A DNA stretch of 27,398 nucleotides from JAFGKK01 sp964521085. GTDB lineage: Bacteria; Chloroflexota; Anaerolineae; Anaerolineales; RBG-16-64-43. The stretch covers positions 1 to 27,398 of the forward strand of contig CAZFPL010000038.1 in the NCBI GenBank assembly GCA_964521085.1, in the 5' to 3' direction. The translations under genes and the position numbers were made by a program. Under the pieces are notes generated by a model. That model did no database searches and was not told the DNA's origin. It saw only the letters and a list, made by a program, of their open reading frames with translations. Positions 14,869-22,046 of the stretch are shown piece by piece (the stretch's first letter is position 1; each line of letters begins with the position of its first letter).

Positions 14869-16638
14869 TTATTTTCGCAACAACCGGAAAGCCATATCCG
14901 ATTGGAAATCCGAGAGCAAAACGGCGCAAGGCCCGCTGCCGCTGCAGGTGATTTCGAACGGCGGAAGGAAGGCGCCCTTCCAGGTATCGAATGGAGTGAC
15001 GATGTAGGTACCGGCCGCCAATCCCTTGATCTCCACCGCCACACCCTGCCGCGTGACATTATATTGACGGACTTCCGCGACCGGTTTTCCTTCCATGGTG
15101 TAATCCTGGATCCAGAACAATCCTCCCGATTCTCCCGCCACACCCCAGCCGCGAATTCGCGGGTCATTGCTTGCGATCCCCAGCGTGGAAGGATTCCATT
15201 TTACCAATGGGATATCGGCCAGGAACTGCGCGATGCGCGCGGTATCGGCGAGCATCTCGGGCGTCATCTCGCCCCAGGTCCCGCCGTTCCACTCCGCCGG
15301 CATCGCCGCCGCGCCGGCGGCAAGCGCCGCCCAGATGGAATTATGAAACAGCTCCGGGTAGACCGTGTTCCCGCTGACTCCGAACTCGCCCACCCAGTTG
15401 GGTTTCGCTTCCGCGATCCACATCATTTGCGTCCAATCCGCCAGAACCTGCGCCGCATGCACGACGTCCCATTCCAGCGTGCCATTGGAAAAATCATAGA
15501 GGTGCACTTGCGGCACGTCCATCACCTTCCAGCCCTGCGGCCACGCGCCTTCGCCGGAGTAACTCGCGGTGGTCGGATGCCGGTAGGGATCATTTTCCAC
15601 GAAGAAGTCGTTCACTTTCTCGTGCCATGGATCGAGCTGGCCGTAGGCGTTGGTCAGATTGATCTCCGAGACGGTCTGCCACATCCCGATCGCCGGGCTG
15701 TAGCCCCAGCGGGCGATGATGTAGCGGTAGAGGTTGGCCTGCCAATCCCAGCTTTCGGCGGCGTTAAAGAAGGATTGAATATCCCCCAGCTTGCTGAACC
15801 CGTTGGTTTCCCACCGGCCGCCGCTCAGCGAATGCGTCGCATCGCGCAGCGAGGGATGATCCCAGATGGTGAAAACCAGCCGGATCCCTTTTGCCTGCGC
15901 GTCTTTGACGATTACGTCGATCGTTCCCAGGTGGTTGACGGAATACTGGTCGTAGGAGCTGCCGACCGGAGACATGGAATAGAGCGGCCACCAGACTACG
16001 TAATTCTCCATGCCTTCTTTCATCGCGTCGAACAGGCCGACCCCGGTTTCCACGCTGAAGCCGTCGACGAGGATGTTCAACGCGTCGCAATGCCCCACTC
16101 CATAGAACGGAGTGCCGTCGTCGTACGCCAGGTAGCGGCTGCTGTAAGAAGGATCCACCAGATTGCCGGCCCGCACCCAGCCGTGCAACTCGGAAGGAGT
16201 GGCGGTGAAGGTGCCCTCCGCCGGCGCGCTGCTTCCCTTCGCGTCGGTGATGGAAAGCCGGTAGCTCCACTTGCCCTCCCGCGAAGGGGTGAAGCGGATT
16301 CTCCAGGAGTCCTGTCCATCCCAAAAGCCCGGCACCTTCATTTCGATTCCGCCCGGTCCCGAGAAGATTCCGTCCAGCCGGACCTCGCGCGAATCGTACG
16401 GATTGGAATATTTCGCGCTGGCGTCGAGGATCATTTCGACAGACTCGTAGCGCGGCACCTCGGTCCGGTCCAGGCGCACGGCGGAAATTTGGGGTGCGTC
16501 TTTCGACACCGTCTCCGTGGGCACGACCGCGCCGACCGTATCCTGAACGGTCCCGCCGCATCCGGCTGTGAATATCGCACCGCCCAGAATCAGGACGAGT
16601 ATGGCGCACAGGCGATCCGTTCGATTTTTAATTTTCAT
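14869..16638 (-). CDS. Lipoprotein glycoside hydrolase with N-terminal DUF5060-type domain
   Basis: A 589-residue extracellular lipoprotein. The lipobox is TAGC, with Cys27. Residues about 50-150 form a beta-sandwich with the DUF5060-like signature KVPGFWDGQDSWRIRFTPS followed by EGKWSY. Residues 170-490 fit a TIM-barrel glycosidase of clan GH-A. A candidate acid/base Glu325 is in QTVSEINLTN and a candidate nucleophile Glu418 in WVGEFGVSG. The last ~80 residues look like a beta-domain. It probably retains the sugar configuration and acts on extracellular polysaccharide such as mannan or xylan, but the exact GH family is not readable by eye. AGGAGA lies seven bases before the ATG. The gene stands between a terminator and a 131-bp gap. 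Confidence 0.9.
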   Translation of the reverse strand: MKIKNRTDRLCAILVLILGGAIFTAGCGGTVQDTVGAVVPTETVSKDAPQISAVRLDRTEVPRYESVEMILDASAKYSNPYDSREVRLDGIFSGPGGIEMKVPGFWDGQDSWRIRFTPSREGKWSYRLSITDAKGSSAPAEGTFTATPSELHGWVRAGNLVDPSYSSRYLAYDDGTPFYGVGHCDALNILVDGFSVETGVGLFDAMKEGMENYVVWWPLYSMSPVGSSYDQYSVNHLGTIDVIVKDAQAKGIRLVFTIWDHPSLRDATHSLSGGRWETNGFSKLGDIQSFFNAAESWDWQANLYRYIIARWGYSPAIGMWQTVSEINLTNAYGQLDPWHEKVNDFFVENDPYRHPTTASYSGEGAWPQGWKVMDVPQVHLYDFSNGTLEWDVVHAAQVLADWTQMMWIAEAKPNWVGEFGVSGNTVYPELFHNSIWAALAAGAAAMPAEWNGGTWGEMTPEMLADTARIAQFLADIPLVKWNPSTLGIASNDPRIRGWGVAGESGGLFWIQDYTMEGKPVAEVRQYNVTRQGVAVEIKGLAAGTYIVTPFDTWKGAFLPPFEITCSGSGPCAVLLSDFQSDMAFRLLRK

Positions 16639-16769
16639 GCTTTTCTCCTGTCATCCACTCTTGCTTGAGAGAAACCCTGCGTGTCTCCACCGGTTAAAAG
16701 AGCAATCCTTTTGTTCCCTGCGCGCGCTTTAAAGCCGGCGCAATGATTTCTCCCTTTCGTGCGTTGTGT

Positions 16770-17699
16770 TTATTTCAGGTTCTCTTCCAGGAATTCCAGG
16801 ATCATGCGCGAAATTTCCTCCCAAGTCGGTTCGGCGGTTTTCCCCGGAAGGGGATTCAGCCCGTGATCTCCGCCCTTGACGATCACCAGCGTCGAAGGGA
16901 CGCCCGCCGCCCGAAGGCGCTCGTCGAGGATCAGTGCCTGTTCGATCGGGACGACGCCGTCCTTGTCGCCGTGGAAAATTAAAAACGGCGGGTCATCGGG
17001 GGTGACGTAGGTGACCGGGCTGGCGGGAGCCAGCAGCGTGTTATTGGTTCCGGCCAGCGCGCCGAAGGCGAAGTAGATCGCCTTGCTGACCCCGCCCTCG
17101 ACCGGGACGGTGAAATCCGAAAGCCCGGACATGGTGACCACCGCCTGCACGCGCGAGGATTGGTCGAGGTACTCGCCAACGTCGAATCCGGCGGATTTAT
17201 CCGCCGTCCCCAGCAGCGCCGCCAGGTGGCCGCCGGCGCTCGCCCCGAGCGCGCCGATCTTTTCAGGATTGATGTTGTACTGGGAACTATGCGCGCGCAG
17301 GTAACGCACCGCGCACATCACATCCTCGATCATCGCGGGGAATTTAATATCACTGGTGGCCAAGCGGTAATTGACCGACACGACGAGGATCCCGTGATCG
17401 TTGAGGTATCTCCAGCCTTCCCCTTCGGCCTTGTCCAATTCGCGCCAGCTCCCGCCATGGATGTAGACAAACACCGGCCACGGCCCGCCGGACTTCGGGT
17501 AGTAGACATCCAGTTTCTGCGGCAGTTGGTTCATCGTGCAGTAGGTTACATCGAGGTCAGATCTGCCGAATTTCGCGGCGGAAAAGGTCGCCGTGGCGGT
17601 CGGCGCCGGTGTGGGCGTGACGGTCGGGGTGGCCAGCGTCACGGCGCAAGCGGTCAGGAGAATGAGGAGGATCGAACAATAGAAAATGCCGGATCGCAT
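16770..17699 (-). CDS. Lipoprotein alpha/beta hydrolase (carbohydrate-esterase-like)
   Basis: A 309-residue extracellular enzyme. The lipobox LTAC gives Cys18, followed by a Thr/Pro/Ala-rich linker (TPTVTPTPAPTATATF). The catalytic domain has HGGSW (81-85) for the oxyanion hole, GASAGG with nucleophile Ser154, an Asp in FHGDKDGVVP and a His in GGDHGL. It belongs with BD-FAE-like esterases; feruloyl or acetyl esters on plant polysaccharide are plausible substrates. AGGAGA lies about nine bases before the ATG. It shares its strand with the glycoside hydrolase gene 131 bp downstream, which may be co-expressed. Confidence 0.92.
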   Translation of the reverse strand: MRSGIFYCSILLILLTACAVTLATPTVTPTPAPTATATFSAAKFGRSDLDVTYCTMNQLPQKLDVYYPKSGGPWPVFVYIHGGSWRELDKAEGEGWRYLNDHGILVVSVNYRLATSDIKFPAMIEDVMCAVRYLRAHSSQYNINPEKIGALGASAGGHLAALLGTADKSAGFDVGEYLDQSSRVQAVVTMSGLSDFTVPVEGGVSKAIYFAFGALAGTNNTLLAPASPVTYVTPDDPPFLIFHGDKDGVVPIEQALILDERLRAAGVPSTLVIVKGGDHGLNPLPGKTAEPTWEEISRMILEFLEENLK

Positions 17700-17778
17700 C
17701 GGAATTTCTCCTGTATTCTTTTATGGTAAATCGCTTTTCCCAAAAGCCCTGCTTGGTTCAATCCGCTGTATGTTTTTT

Positions 17779-17872
17779 ACCACGGATTGCGCCGAATATT
17801 CCGGATTTCACGGAATTAAAATATTTTTTATCCGATTCATGAATTCGGGCGTTTATTCCTGTAATCCGTGGT
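17779..17872. repeat. Palindromic intergenic repeat, ACCACGGATT type
   Basis: ACCACGGATT (17779-17788) is the exact reverse complement of AATCCGTGGT (17863-17872). The interior is AT-rich and contains GATTTCACGGAATT and GAATTCGGGCG, further copies of a CACGGATT-like word. It lies in the divergent spacer between the alpha/beta hydrolase and GH130 genes. It is related in style to the repeats at 6683-6885 and 9951-10023. Confidence 0.8.
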
Positions 17873-17953
17873 GATTATCGCCTTTCCACAATGGGGAGAA
17901 CACGTTCTCGGAGAATAATTATAGTCTGTTTCACAAGCCCGGCCGACTCGAGG

Positions 17954-17982
17954 TTGACAATTCGCACCCCATCCGACATGAT
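17954..17982 (+). promoter_or_regulatory. Promoter of the GH130 gene
   Basis: A perfect -35 box TTGACA (17954-17959) and CATGAT (17977-17982) are 17 bases apart. Transcription would start near 17990, about 40 bases before the ATG at 18030. The remaining spacer 17700-17778 and 17873-17953 shows no other feature that I can support. Confidence 0.6.
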
Positions 17983-18029
17983 AGAAACCACATTGAACCT
18001 CTCCATATTCTTTATGGCGGGAGCATAGC

Positions 18030-19076
18030 ATGACAGTGAAGATCACGCGCTGCGCGGAAAATCCGATCGTCCAACCGGGGAAATGGGGTTGGCGGATGAG
18101 CAATGCCTACAACCCCGGCGCGCTGTATGAGGACGGGCGGTTTTTCCTCTACGAGCGGACAGCCGGTTCGCTGCGGCCGCATCACTGTTTCGTGGGTCTT
18201 CTGGAAAGCACAGATGGGGTCCATTTCCAGCACGTTTCCGATAAACCCGTCTTATCCCCGGAGATGATGGGGTATCCATACGGCAGCGTCCAGGATCCGC
18301 GCGTGGTGAAGATCGAAAACACCTACTACATGACCTTCGCGTTCCGCCGCTACGCCTGGAGCATTTCCCCCACCGGATTAGGCGTACCCGACGCCGCGCA
18401 AAGCGTATTTCCCGGTTTCGATCCGGCTAAGGATAAAAACCAGACCCGCTCGGGGATCGCCGTTTCGAAAGACCGGGTGCATTGGGAATTCTTCGGCTGG
18501 GCGACTCCGGACGATATCGACGACCGGGATGTGATCCTCTTCCCGGAAAAGATCGGCGGCCGCTTCGCGCTCCTGCGCCGTCCGATCGGATTCGTCGACA
18601 CGGCCACCGGTCACAGCGAGGAGCACCCGTCGATCCGGATCTCGTTTTCGTCCGACCTGAATACATGGACCGACCCGGAAATCGTGATCGGTCCGCAGTA
18701 CCCCTGGGAGGATAACCGCATCGGCGGCTCGGCTCCGCCGGTCCGGACGGCGCGCGGCTGGCTGACGCTTTACCACGGCGTCGAAACCGTCCATCGCCCC
18801 ACCCGGCGTGTGATCTACCGGCCGGGGGCGATGCTGCTTGACCTCGAGGATCCCCGGCGGGTGATTGCGCGGGCGCCGGATTTCATCATGGAGCCCGAAG
18901 CCTATTATGAGAAATTCGGGCTTTTCATACCGAATGTGATCTTCCCGACGGGGACCGTCGTCAAAGACGGTTTGCTGTGGATTTATTACGGGTGCTGCGA
19001 TACGGCCATCAGCCTGGCGACGGTTCCGCTGGACGAATTGGTGGATCATATTTATTCCACCGGCCGACCTTCCTGA
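18030..19076 (+). CDS. GH130-family beta-mannoside phosphorylase or mannosidase
   Basis: A 348-residue soluble enzyme with the five-bladed propeller signature of glycoside hydrolase family 130. Recognised pieces: NPGALYEDG (28-36), the conserved QDPRV (88-92, candidate catalytic Asp89), EDNRIGGSAPPV (227-238), YRPGAMLLDLEDP (263-275), FIPNVIFPTG (299-308) and the closing YYGCCDTAISLAT (319-331). Members either phosphorolyse beta-1,4-mannosyl-glucose or mannobiose-type bonds, or hydrolyse beta-1,2-mannosides; the subfamily cannot be told here. There is no signal peptide, so it acts in the cytoplasm on imported oligosaccharides. It is alone on the + strand, with GGGAG about nine bases before the ATG. 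Confidence 0.92.
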   Translation: MTVKITRCAENPIVQPGKWGWRMSNAYNPGALYEDGRFFLYERTAGSLRPHHCFVGLLESTDGVHFQHVSDKPVLSPEMMGYPYGSVQDPRVVKIENTYYMTFAFRRYAWSISPTGLGVPDAAQSVFPGFDPAKDKNQTRSGIAVSKDRVHWEFFGWATPDDIDDRDVILFPEKIGGRFALLRRPIGFVDTATGHSEEHPSIRISFSSDLNTWTDPEIVIGPQYPWEDNRIGGSAPPVRTARGWLTLYHGVETVHRPTRRVIYRPGAMLLDLEDPRRVIARAPDFIMEPEAYYEKFGLFIPNVIFPTGTVVKDGLLWIYYGCCDTAISLATVPLDELVDHIYSTGRPS

Positions 19077-19093
19077 CCGTCCGGATATTTATT

Positions 19094-19192
19094 CCACGAA
19101 GAGCACCAAGAGCACGAAATGAATTTCCGCAATGGATAATCCCTTGGTCCCTCCGTGCTCCCCGGTCCGCCGGTCCGGGACGGGCTTTGTGG
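19094..19192. repeat. Degenerate copy of the CCACGAAG repeat
   Basis: CCACGAAGAGCACCAAGAGC (19094-19113) carries the same word as the tandem repeat at 6683. It is partly mirrored by CTTGG (19143-19147), GTGCTC (19155-19160) and TTTGTGG (19186-19192). It sits between the convergent ends of the GH130 and TIGR04076-like genes. Confidence 0.6.
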
Positions 19193-19219
19193 AAAAAAAT
19201 CCCTTTCGATACTCGCAAA

Positions 19220-19507
19220 TCACACTTCTATCCGTTCAACCTTAAACAGCACCGGCCGCAATCCGTCGGTGCAGGATTCGATCTTCACCTGCGGGTTGCC
19301 CGCGTGCATGCTGTGGATGATGAAGCGCATATCCGCCCAAGCCCAAGTGCACAGCCCTTCCGGCGGATCCCACTCGCTCTCGGTGATGAACTCCTGCCCC
19401 ACCTCCAAACGGCCGCATGCGGCAGGCGGCCCGTAGGGATATTGTTTGTAGAGATCCTCGTTAAAAGATTTACGGATGACGGTGATTTTACATTTGTAGT
19501 TTGGCAT
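19220..19507 (-). CDS. Small TIGR04076-like protein (95 aa)
   Basis: A short soluble protein of a widespread family of unknown function that I recognise by its opening YKCKITVIRKSFNEDLYKQY and by the later CGRLEVGQEFITE, then WAWADM and GNPQVKIESCTDGLRPVLFKV. Cys6, Cys31, Cys53 and Cys79 are spread through the chain. The ATG at 19507 follows GGGAG by five bases and matches the family's usual start; longer frames to 19558 run into the repeat. It lies 112 bp downstream of the deacetylase gene, beyond a 60-bp hairpin repeat. Confidence 0.85.
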   Translation of the reverse strand: MPNYKCKITVIRKSFNEDLYKQYPYGPPAACGRLEVGQEFITESEWDPPEGLCTWAWADMRFIIHSMHAGNPQVKIESCTDGLRPVLFKVERIEV

Positions 19508-19531
19508 GGTCGCTCCCATCAGATGATCCCT

Positions 19532-19591
19532 CCCCCCTGAAAAGCGCTGTCCCCCCATTCTCCAAAGGAAAATGGGGGGACCCGAGGGGGG
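19532..19591. repeat. 60-bp G/C-run palindromic repeat, copy A
   Basis: The outer arms CCCCCCT (19532-19538) and AGGGGGG (19585-19591), and the inner arms CCCCCCATT (19551-19559) and AATGGGGGG (19571-19579), form nested hairpins. The length and arm order equal those of copy B at 20531-20590. Copy A is 28 bp after the deacetylase stop and 24 bp before the next ATG. Confidence 0.88.
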
Positions 19592-19619
19592 CGGGAGAGT
19601 GTTTTTCCCTTTTTCAGAC

Positions 19620-20519
19620 TTATCCTTTTTTCTTCCTCATCGAATCCCGCAACGCCCGCCAGCCGATCACCTGGATGCCGGAGCGCTTGATGAAATTCCG
19701 CAGCGCCGAGCTGGTGAAGGCCTGGTAATCCGCGACGCGGCTTTTCCAATCCGGCGCGATCGCGCGCAGTTCGGGCGTATCGCAGGCGGGATGGAGTATG
19801 AAATAGGTGAGTCCCGGCGGCAGGGCCGCCATCGCGCGCTGCGCCGTGCCGATGCGGTCGTCAGCTTTCTCCAAAGGCATCACAAAAAAATTGTCGAACA
19901 GGGGCATCCCCTGCTCCTCCAGTTTCTCGGACCAATGCGCCAAGGCGGGGGCCGACTTTTCGTCACTCCCGGCCGCCTTCGCGCCGGCTTTATCCATGCG
20001 CAGGAAAAAAGAAGGGAGGCCATAACGCGCCGGCAATTGCAGGTAGACCGGGAGGAACTTGAGATCCCAGGCGGTGAGCATGTGAGAATCCACATGCGTC
20101 AGGTCGATCCCGGCCGCTTGCGCGCGCTGGATCTGCACCCGCAGCTCCATCTGCACGGCCGCCGCTTTTCCGTTCTTCTCCGGCGGTTCGGATTGCTGAT
20201 AGAAATATCCCGCCGCATCGATCAGCCCCGATGCGGGATCGTGCGTCGAGAGCGGTCCCCAGCGGTAGGAATCCCACTCGCTGGTCAGGGTGAAATGCAA
20301 GCCTGCGTCGAGCCCGGGATGCGCCCGGCAGTAGGCGGCCGCGGCCGGGAACCACGGGCAGACGGCCATCACCGCCATCGAGGAAACGATGCCGGCATTC
20401 ATGAAGCCCTCCACCGCGGCCACACTAGAGTGGCACATGCCGATATCGTCGGCATGAATGACCACCACGCGGTCCTTTTCGGAAAAACCCAATTCACGTA
20501 AAACGGGATTTGGATGCAT
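19620..20519 (-). CDS. ChbG/YdjC-family carbohydrate deacetylase
   Basis: A 299-residue enzyme of the YdjC/ChbG/HpnK family, which removes acetyl groups from sugars such as diacetylchitobiose. The metal and catalytic motifs are intact: HADDIG (Asp24, Asp25), GLHFTL (His75) and THVDSH (His142, Asp144, His146). ILHPACDTPEL near the C-terminus is also characteristic. There is no signal peptide, so it is cytoplasmic. ATG 20519 has AAGGAGG at correct spacing; an earlier start at 20540 would lie inside a hairpin repeat. 60-bp repeat copies flank the gene on both sides. Its substrate here may be an imported oligosaccharide. Confidence 0.93.
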   Translation of the reverse strand: MHPNPVLRELGFSEKDRVVVIHADDIGMCHSSVAAVEGFMNAGIVSSMAVMAVCPWFPAAAAYCRAHPGLDAGLHFTLTSEWDSYRWGPLSTHDPASGLIDAAGYFYQQSEPPEKNGKAAAVQMELRVQIQRAQAAGIDLTHVDSHMLTAWDLKFLPVYLQLPARYGLPSFFLRMDKAGAKAAGSDEKSAPALAHWSEKLEEQGMPLFDNFFVMPLEKADDRIGTAQRAMAALPPGLTYFILHPACDTPELRAIAPDWKSRVADYQAFTSSALRNFIKRSGIQVIGWRALRDSMRKKKG

Positions 20520-20530
20520 GCGGCCTCCTT

Positions 20531-20590
20531 CCCCCCTCAAAACAACTGTCCCCCCGTTTTCCGGAAGAAAATGGGGGGATTACAGGGGGG
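20531..20590. repeat. 60-bp G/C-run palindromic repeat, copy B
   Basis: The outer arms CCCCCCT (20531-20537) and AGGGGGG (20584-20590) enclose inner arms CCCCCCGTTTT (20550-20560) and GAAAATGGGGGG, which pair with one G-T wobble. It lies seven bp after the DUF4342 stop and 11 bp before the deacetylase ATG, so it must be in the mRNA leader if the two genes are co-transcribed. Confidence 0.88.
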
Positions 20591-20597
20591 AGAGAAT

Positions 20598-20852
20598 TTA
20601 TTTTATTTCCTTCTCCACTACCAGCGTGCAGCGCGTGACGAGCGCGGCGATCGCGCCGATCGCCGCCAGTTGCGGAGCCAGGATCACTCCCACCACGCCG
20701 AGCGTAACCGGGAATTCGATCAGCGTTTTGCCTGCCTCGTCCTTGATGAGGATTCGCCGGATGTTGCCCTCGTGCAGGAGCTCTTTTACCTTGGCCAGGA
20801 GCGCATCGCCGTTCAGCTGGAACTCTTCGGTTCTTGTCTTTTGTTCGGTCAT
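20598..20852 (-). CDS. DUF4342-type small protein (84 aa)
   Basis: Recognised from the sequence NIRRILIKDEAGKTLIEFPV followed by LGVVGVILAPQLAAIGAIAAL, the core of the DUF4342 family. The N-terminal part (EEFQLNGDALLAKVKELLHEG) fits the family's helix. The hydrophobic second half (about 50-75) could be one membrane hairpin or a buried helix. Function is unknown; in some bacteria such proteins carry an N-terminal UBA-like or domain fusion, which is absent here. AAGGAA lies eight bases before the ATG. Confidence 0.9.
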   Translation of the reverse strand: MTEQKTRTEEFQLNGDALLAKVKELLHEGNIRRILIKDEAGKTLIEFPVTLGVVGVILAPQLAAIGAIAALVTRCTLVVEKEIK

Positions 20853-20950
20853 GGGAATTCCTTTCCAATGGAAACAACGGATGCGTGACGATGAATAACA
20901 TCTGACATAAACGGAAATTTTACCCCGTCTTTGATAACCCGCTGATCGCC

Positions 20951-21265
20951 TTAATGAAAATATCCGATCGCCTGCAAGAGGAACATCCCGATCCCGATAA
21001 AAAGATAGAAGGATCCAACGACTACCGACTGACAGGCGGTGGACCTGCGCGGATTTTTTCCCGCCGGAATTCCGGATTCTCCTTCCCCTTTGCCGGCCGA
21101 ACCCGATCCTTTCCGGATATTCCCGTACGGGATGATGGCGATGCCCAGGATTATCGATGCGGCCCCCAACCCCAGCACAACCCCGCTGGGGAAGAGGAGG
21201 AATTCGAAGCTCATCGCGAGGATAAAAATAATGAACAGTGCGGCGATAAACAGAAGCTGGTACAT
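20951..21265 (-). CDS. Small membrane protein with three helices (104 aa)
   Basis: Not recognised. Three hydrophobic helices are visible, about residues 2-19 (LLFIAALFIIFILAMSF), 24-44 (GVVLGLGAASIILGIAII) and 80-100 (VVGSFYLFIGIGMFLLQAI), with a charged Gly/Ser/Lys loop (48-70) between the second and third. ATG 21265 was chosen over the frame start at 21304 because it begins the first helix and has GAGG upstream. It lies 98 bp upstream of the DUF4342 gene on the same strand. Confidence 0.72.
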   Translation of the reverse strand: MYQLLFIAALFIIFILAMSFEFLLFPSGVVLGLGAASIILGIAIIPYGNIRKGSGSAGKGEGESGIPAGKNPRRSTACQSVVVGSFYLFIGIGMFLLQAIGYFH

Positions 21266-21321
21266 CGGTTTACCAACCTCGCTGGAAGCCGGCCGGCAGC
21301 CCACAAGCTTCGATTCCCCTG

Positions 21322-21333
21322 CCTGCCGGCAGG
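21322..21333. repeat. 12-bp perfect palindrome CCTGCCGGCAGG
   Basis: A self-complementary word with CCTG directly before it, in the 80-bp gap between two - strand genes. It might be a short palindromic repeat or part of a regulator site; nothing else supports either. Confidence 0.4.
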
Positions 21334-21345
21334 TCCCGATTCATA

Positions 21346-21897
21346 TTACCCGAATGCAGCCCGATCCTCTTTTACGGCGGCGGATACAAGTCTCGAAAGC
21401 GCGAGCCTCAGCAGCCAACCGGTGCGATAGCGCAACGGATCGGCCCATAAAGCGCCCACCAGCTGATGGACCCAGGCCTGGGGTTTGGGCGCCGCCGATT
21501 CCCAGACGGTGCCGGGGGGATAGATCAAGTATATATCCCAGGCAACGCGGTCCTGCGCGCCCATCGCCATAGCGATCGCCGAGCCCGCGCGCTTCGTTCC
21601 GTCATGGAAGTGGGTGATGCGCGGGCCCAGCATGCGCGCCGCTTGCCGCCGGGCTTCCTCCCCGTTATCCGCCGGAAGCATATCGATCCAGACGACGAAA
21701 ACGGCGAGTTTCGATTCAGGACCAAGCCCCTGGACGATCTCGAACGCCGTATTGGCGCCTTGAAGGCAGAATCCGCAGGTAGGGGAAACCAAGATCACAA
21801 GGCGCGATACATCTTGCGCGGAATTAAAGGCCGCCTTCAGGGGTTCGAGTGAATCGGAAATCGGGATAATGCGGGCAGGAGATGCCGATTGCTTCAT
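21346..21897 (-). CDS. Thioredoxin-fold protein with CxxC (183 aa)
   Basis: A cytoplasmic protein with a thioredoxin-like redox motif SPTCGFC (Cys41, Cys44) after strand LVILV. Further family pieces are LAVFVVWIDMLPAD, RITHFHDGTKRAG and WDIYLIYPPGTVWES with PKPQAWVHQL. It looks like a free-standing thiol-disulfide protein rather than an ordinary thioredoxin (about 105 aa); close homologues are, from memory, annotated only as thioredoxin-family. A C-terminal stretch of about 45 residues is amphipathic. Partner and pathway are unknown. GGTGA lies five bases before the ATG. Confidence 0.82.
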   Translation of the reverse strand: MKQSASPARIIPISDSLEPLKAAFNSAQDVSRLVILVSPTCGFCLQGANTAFEIVQGLGPESKLAVFVVWIDMLPADNGEEARRQAARMLGPRITHFHDGTKRAGSAIAMAMGAQDRVAWDIYLIYPPGTVWESAAPKPQAWVHQLVGALWADPLRYRTGWLLRLALSRLVSAAVKEDRAAFG

Positions 21898-22046
21898 GAT
21901 TTCACCAACCTACTGTGCGCCATCTGTGAAAGTTCCCGTACGTACGGATAAGGAACACAATTATCATTTTACCCGACAGGAACGAAGTGACCTTCCTATC
22001 CCCAAAATCCGATAAAGGACAAATCGGACAATCGTCCGGCCCTCTC

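Noticed and set aside
14809..16668. A 619-codon open frame on the + strand, antisense to the glycoside hydrolase gene
   Set aside because: It is longer than the real gene but rich in Arg/His/Pro, has no known motif and no ribosome-binding site. It is the shadow of high-GC codon use in the - strand gene, which has a signal peptide, catalytic motifs and a terminator.
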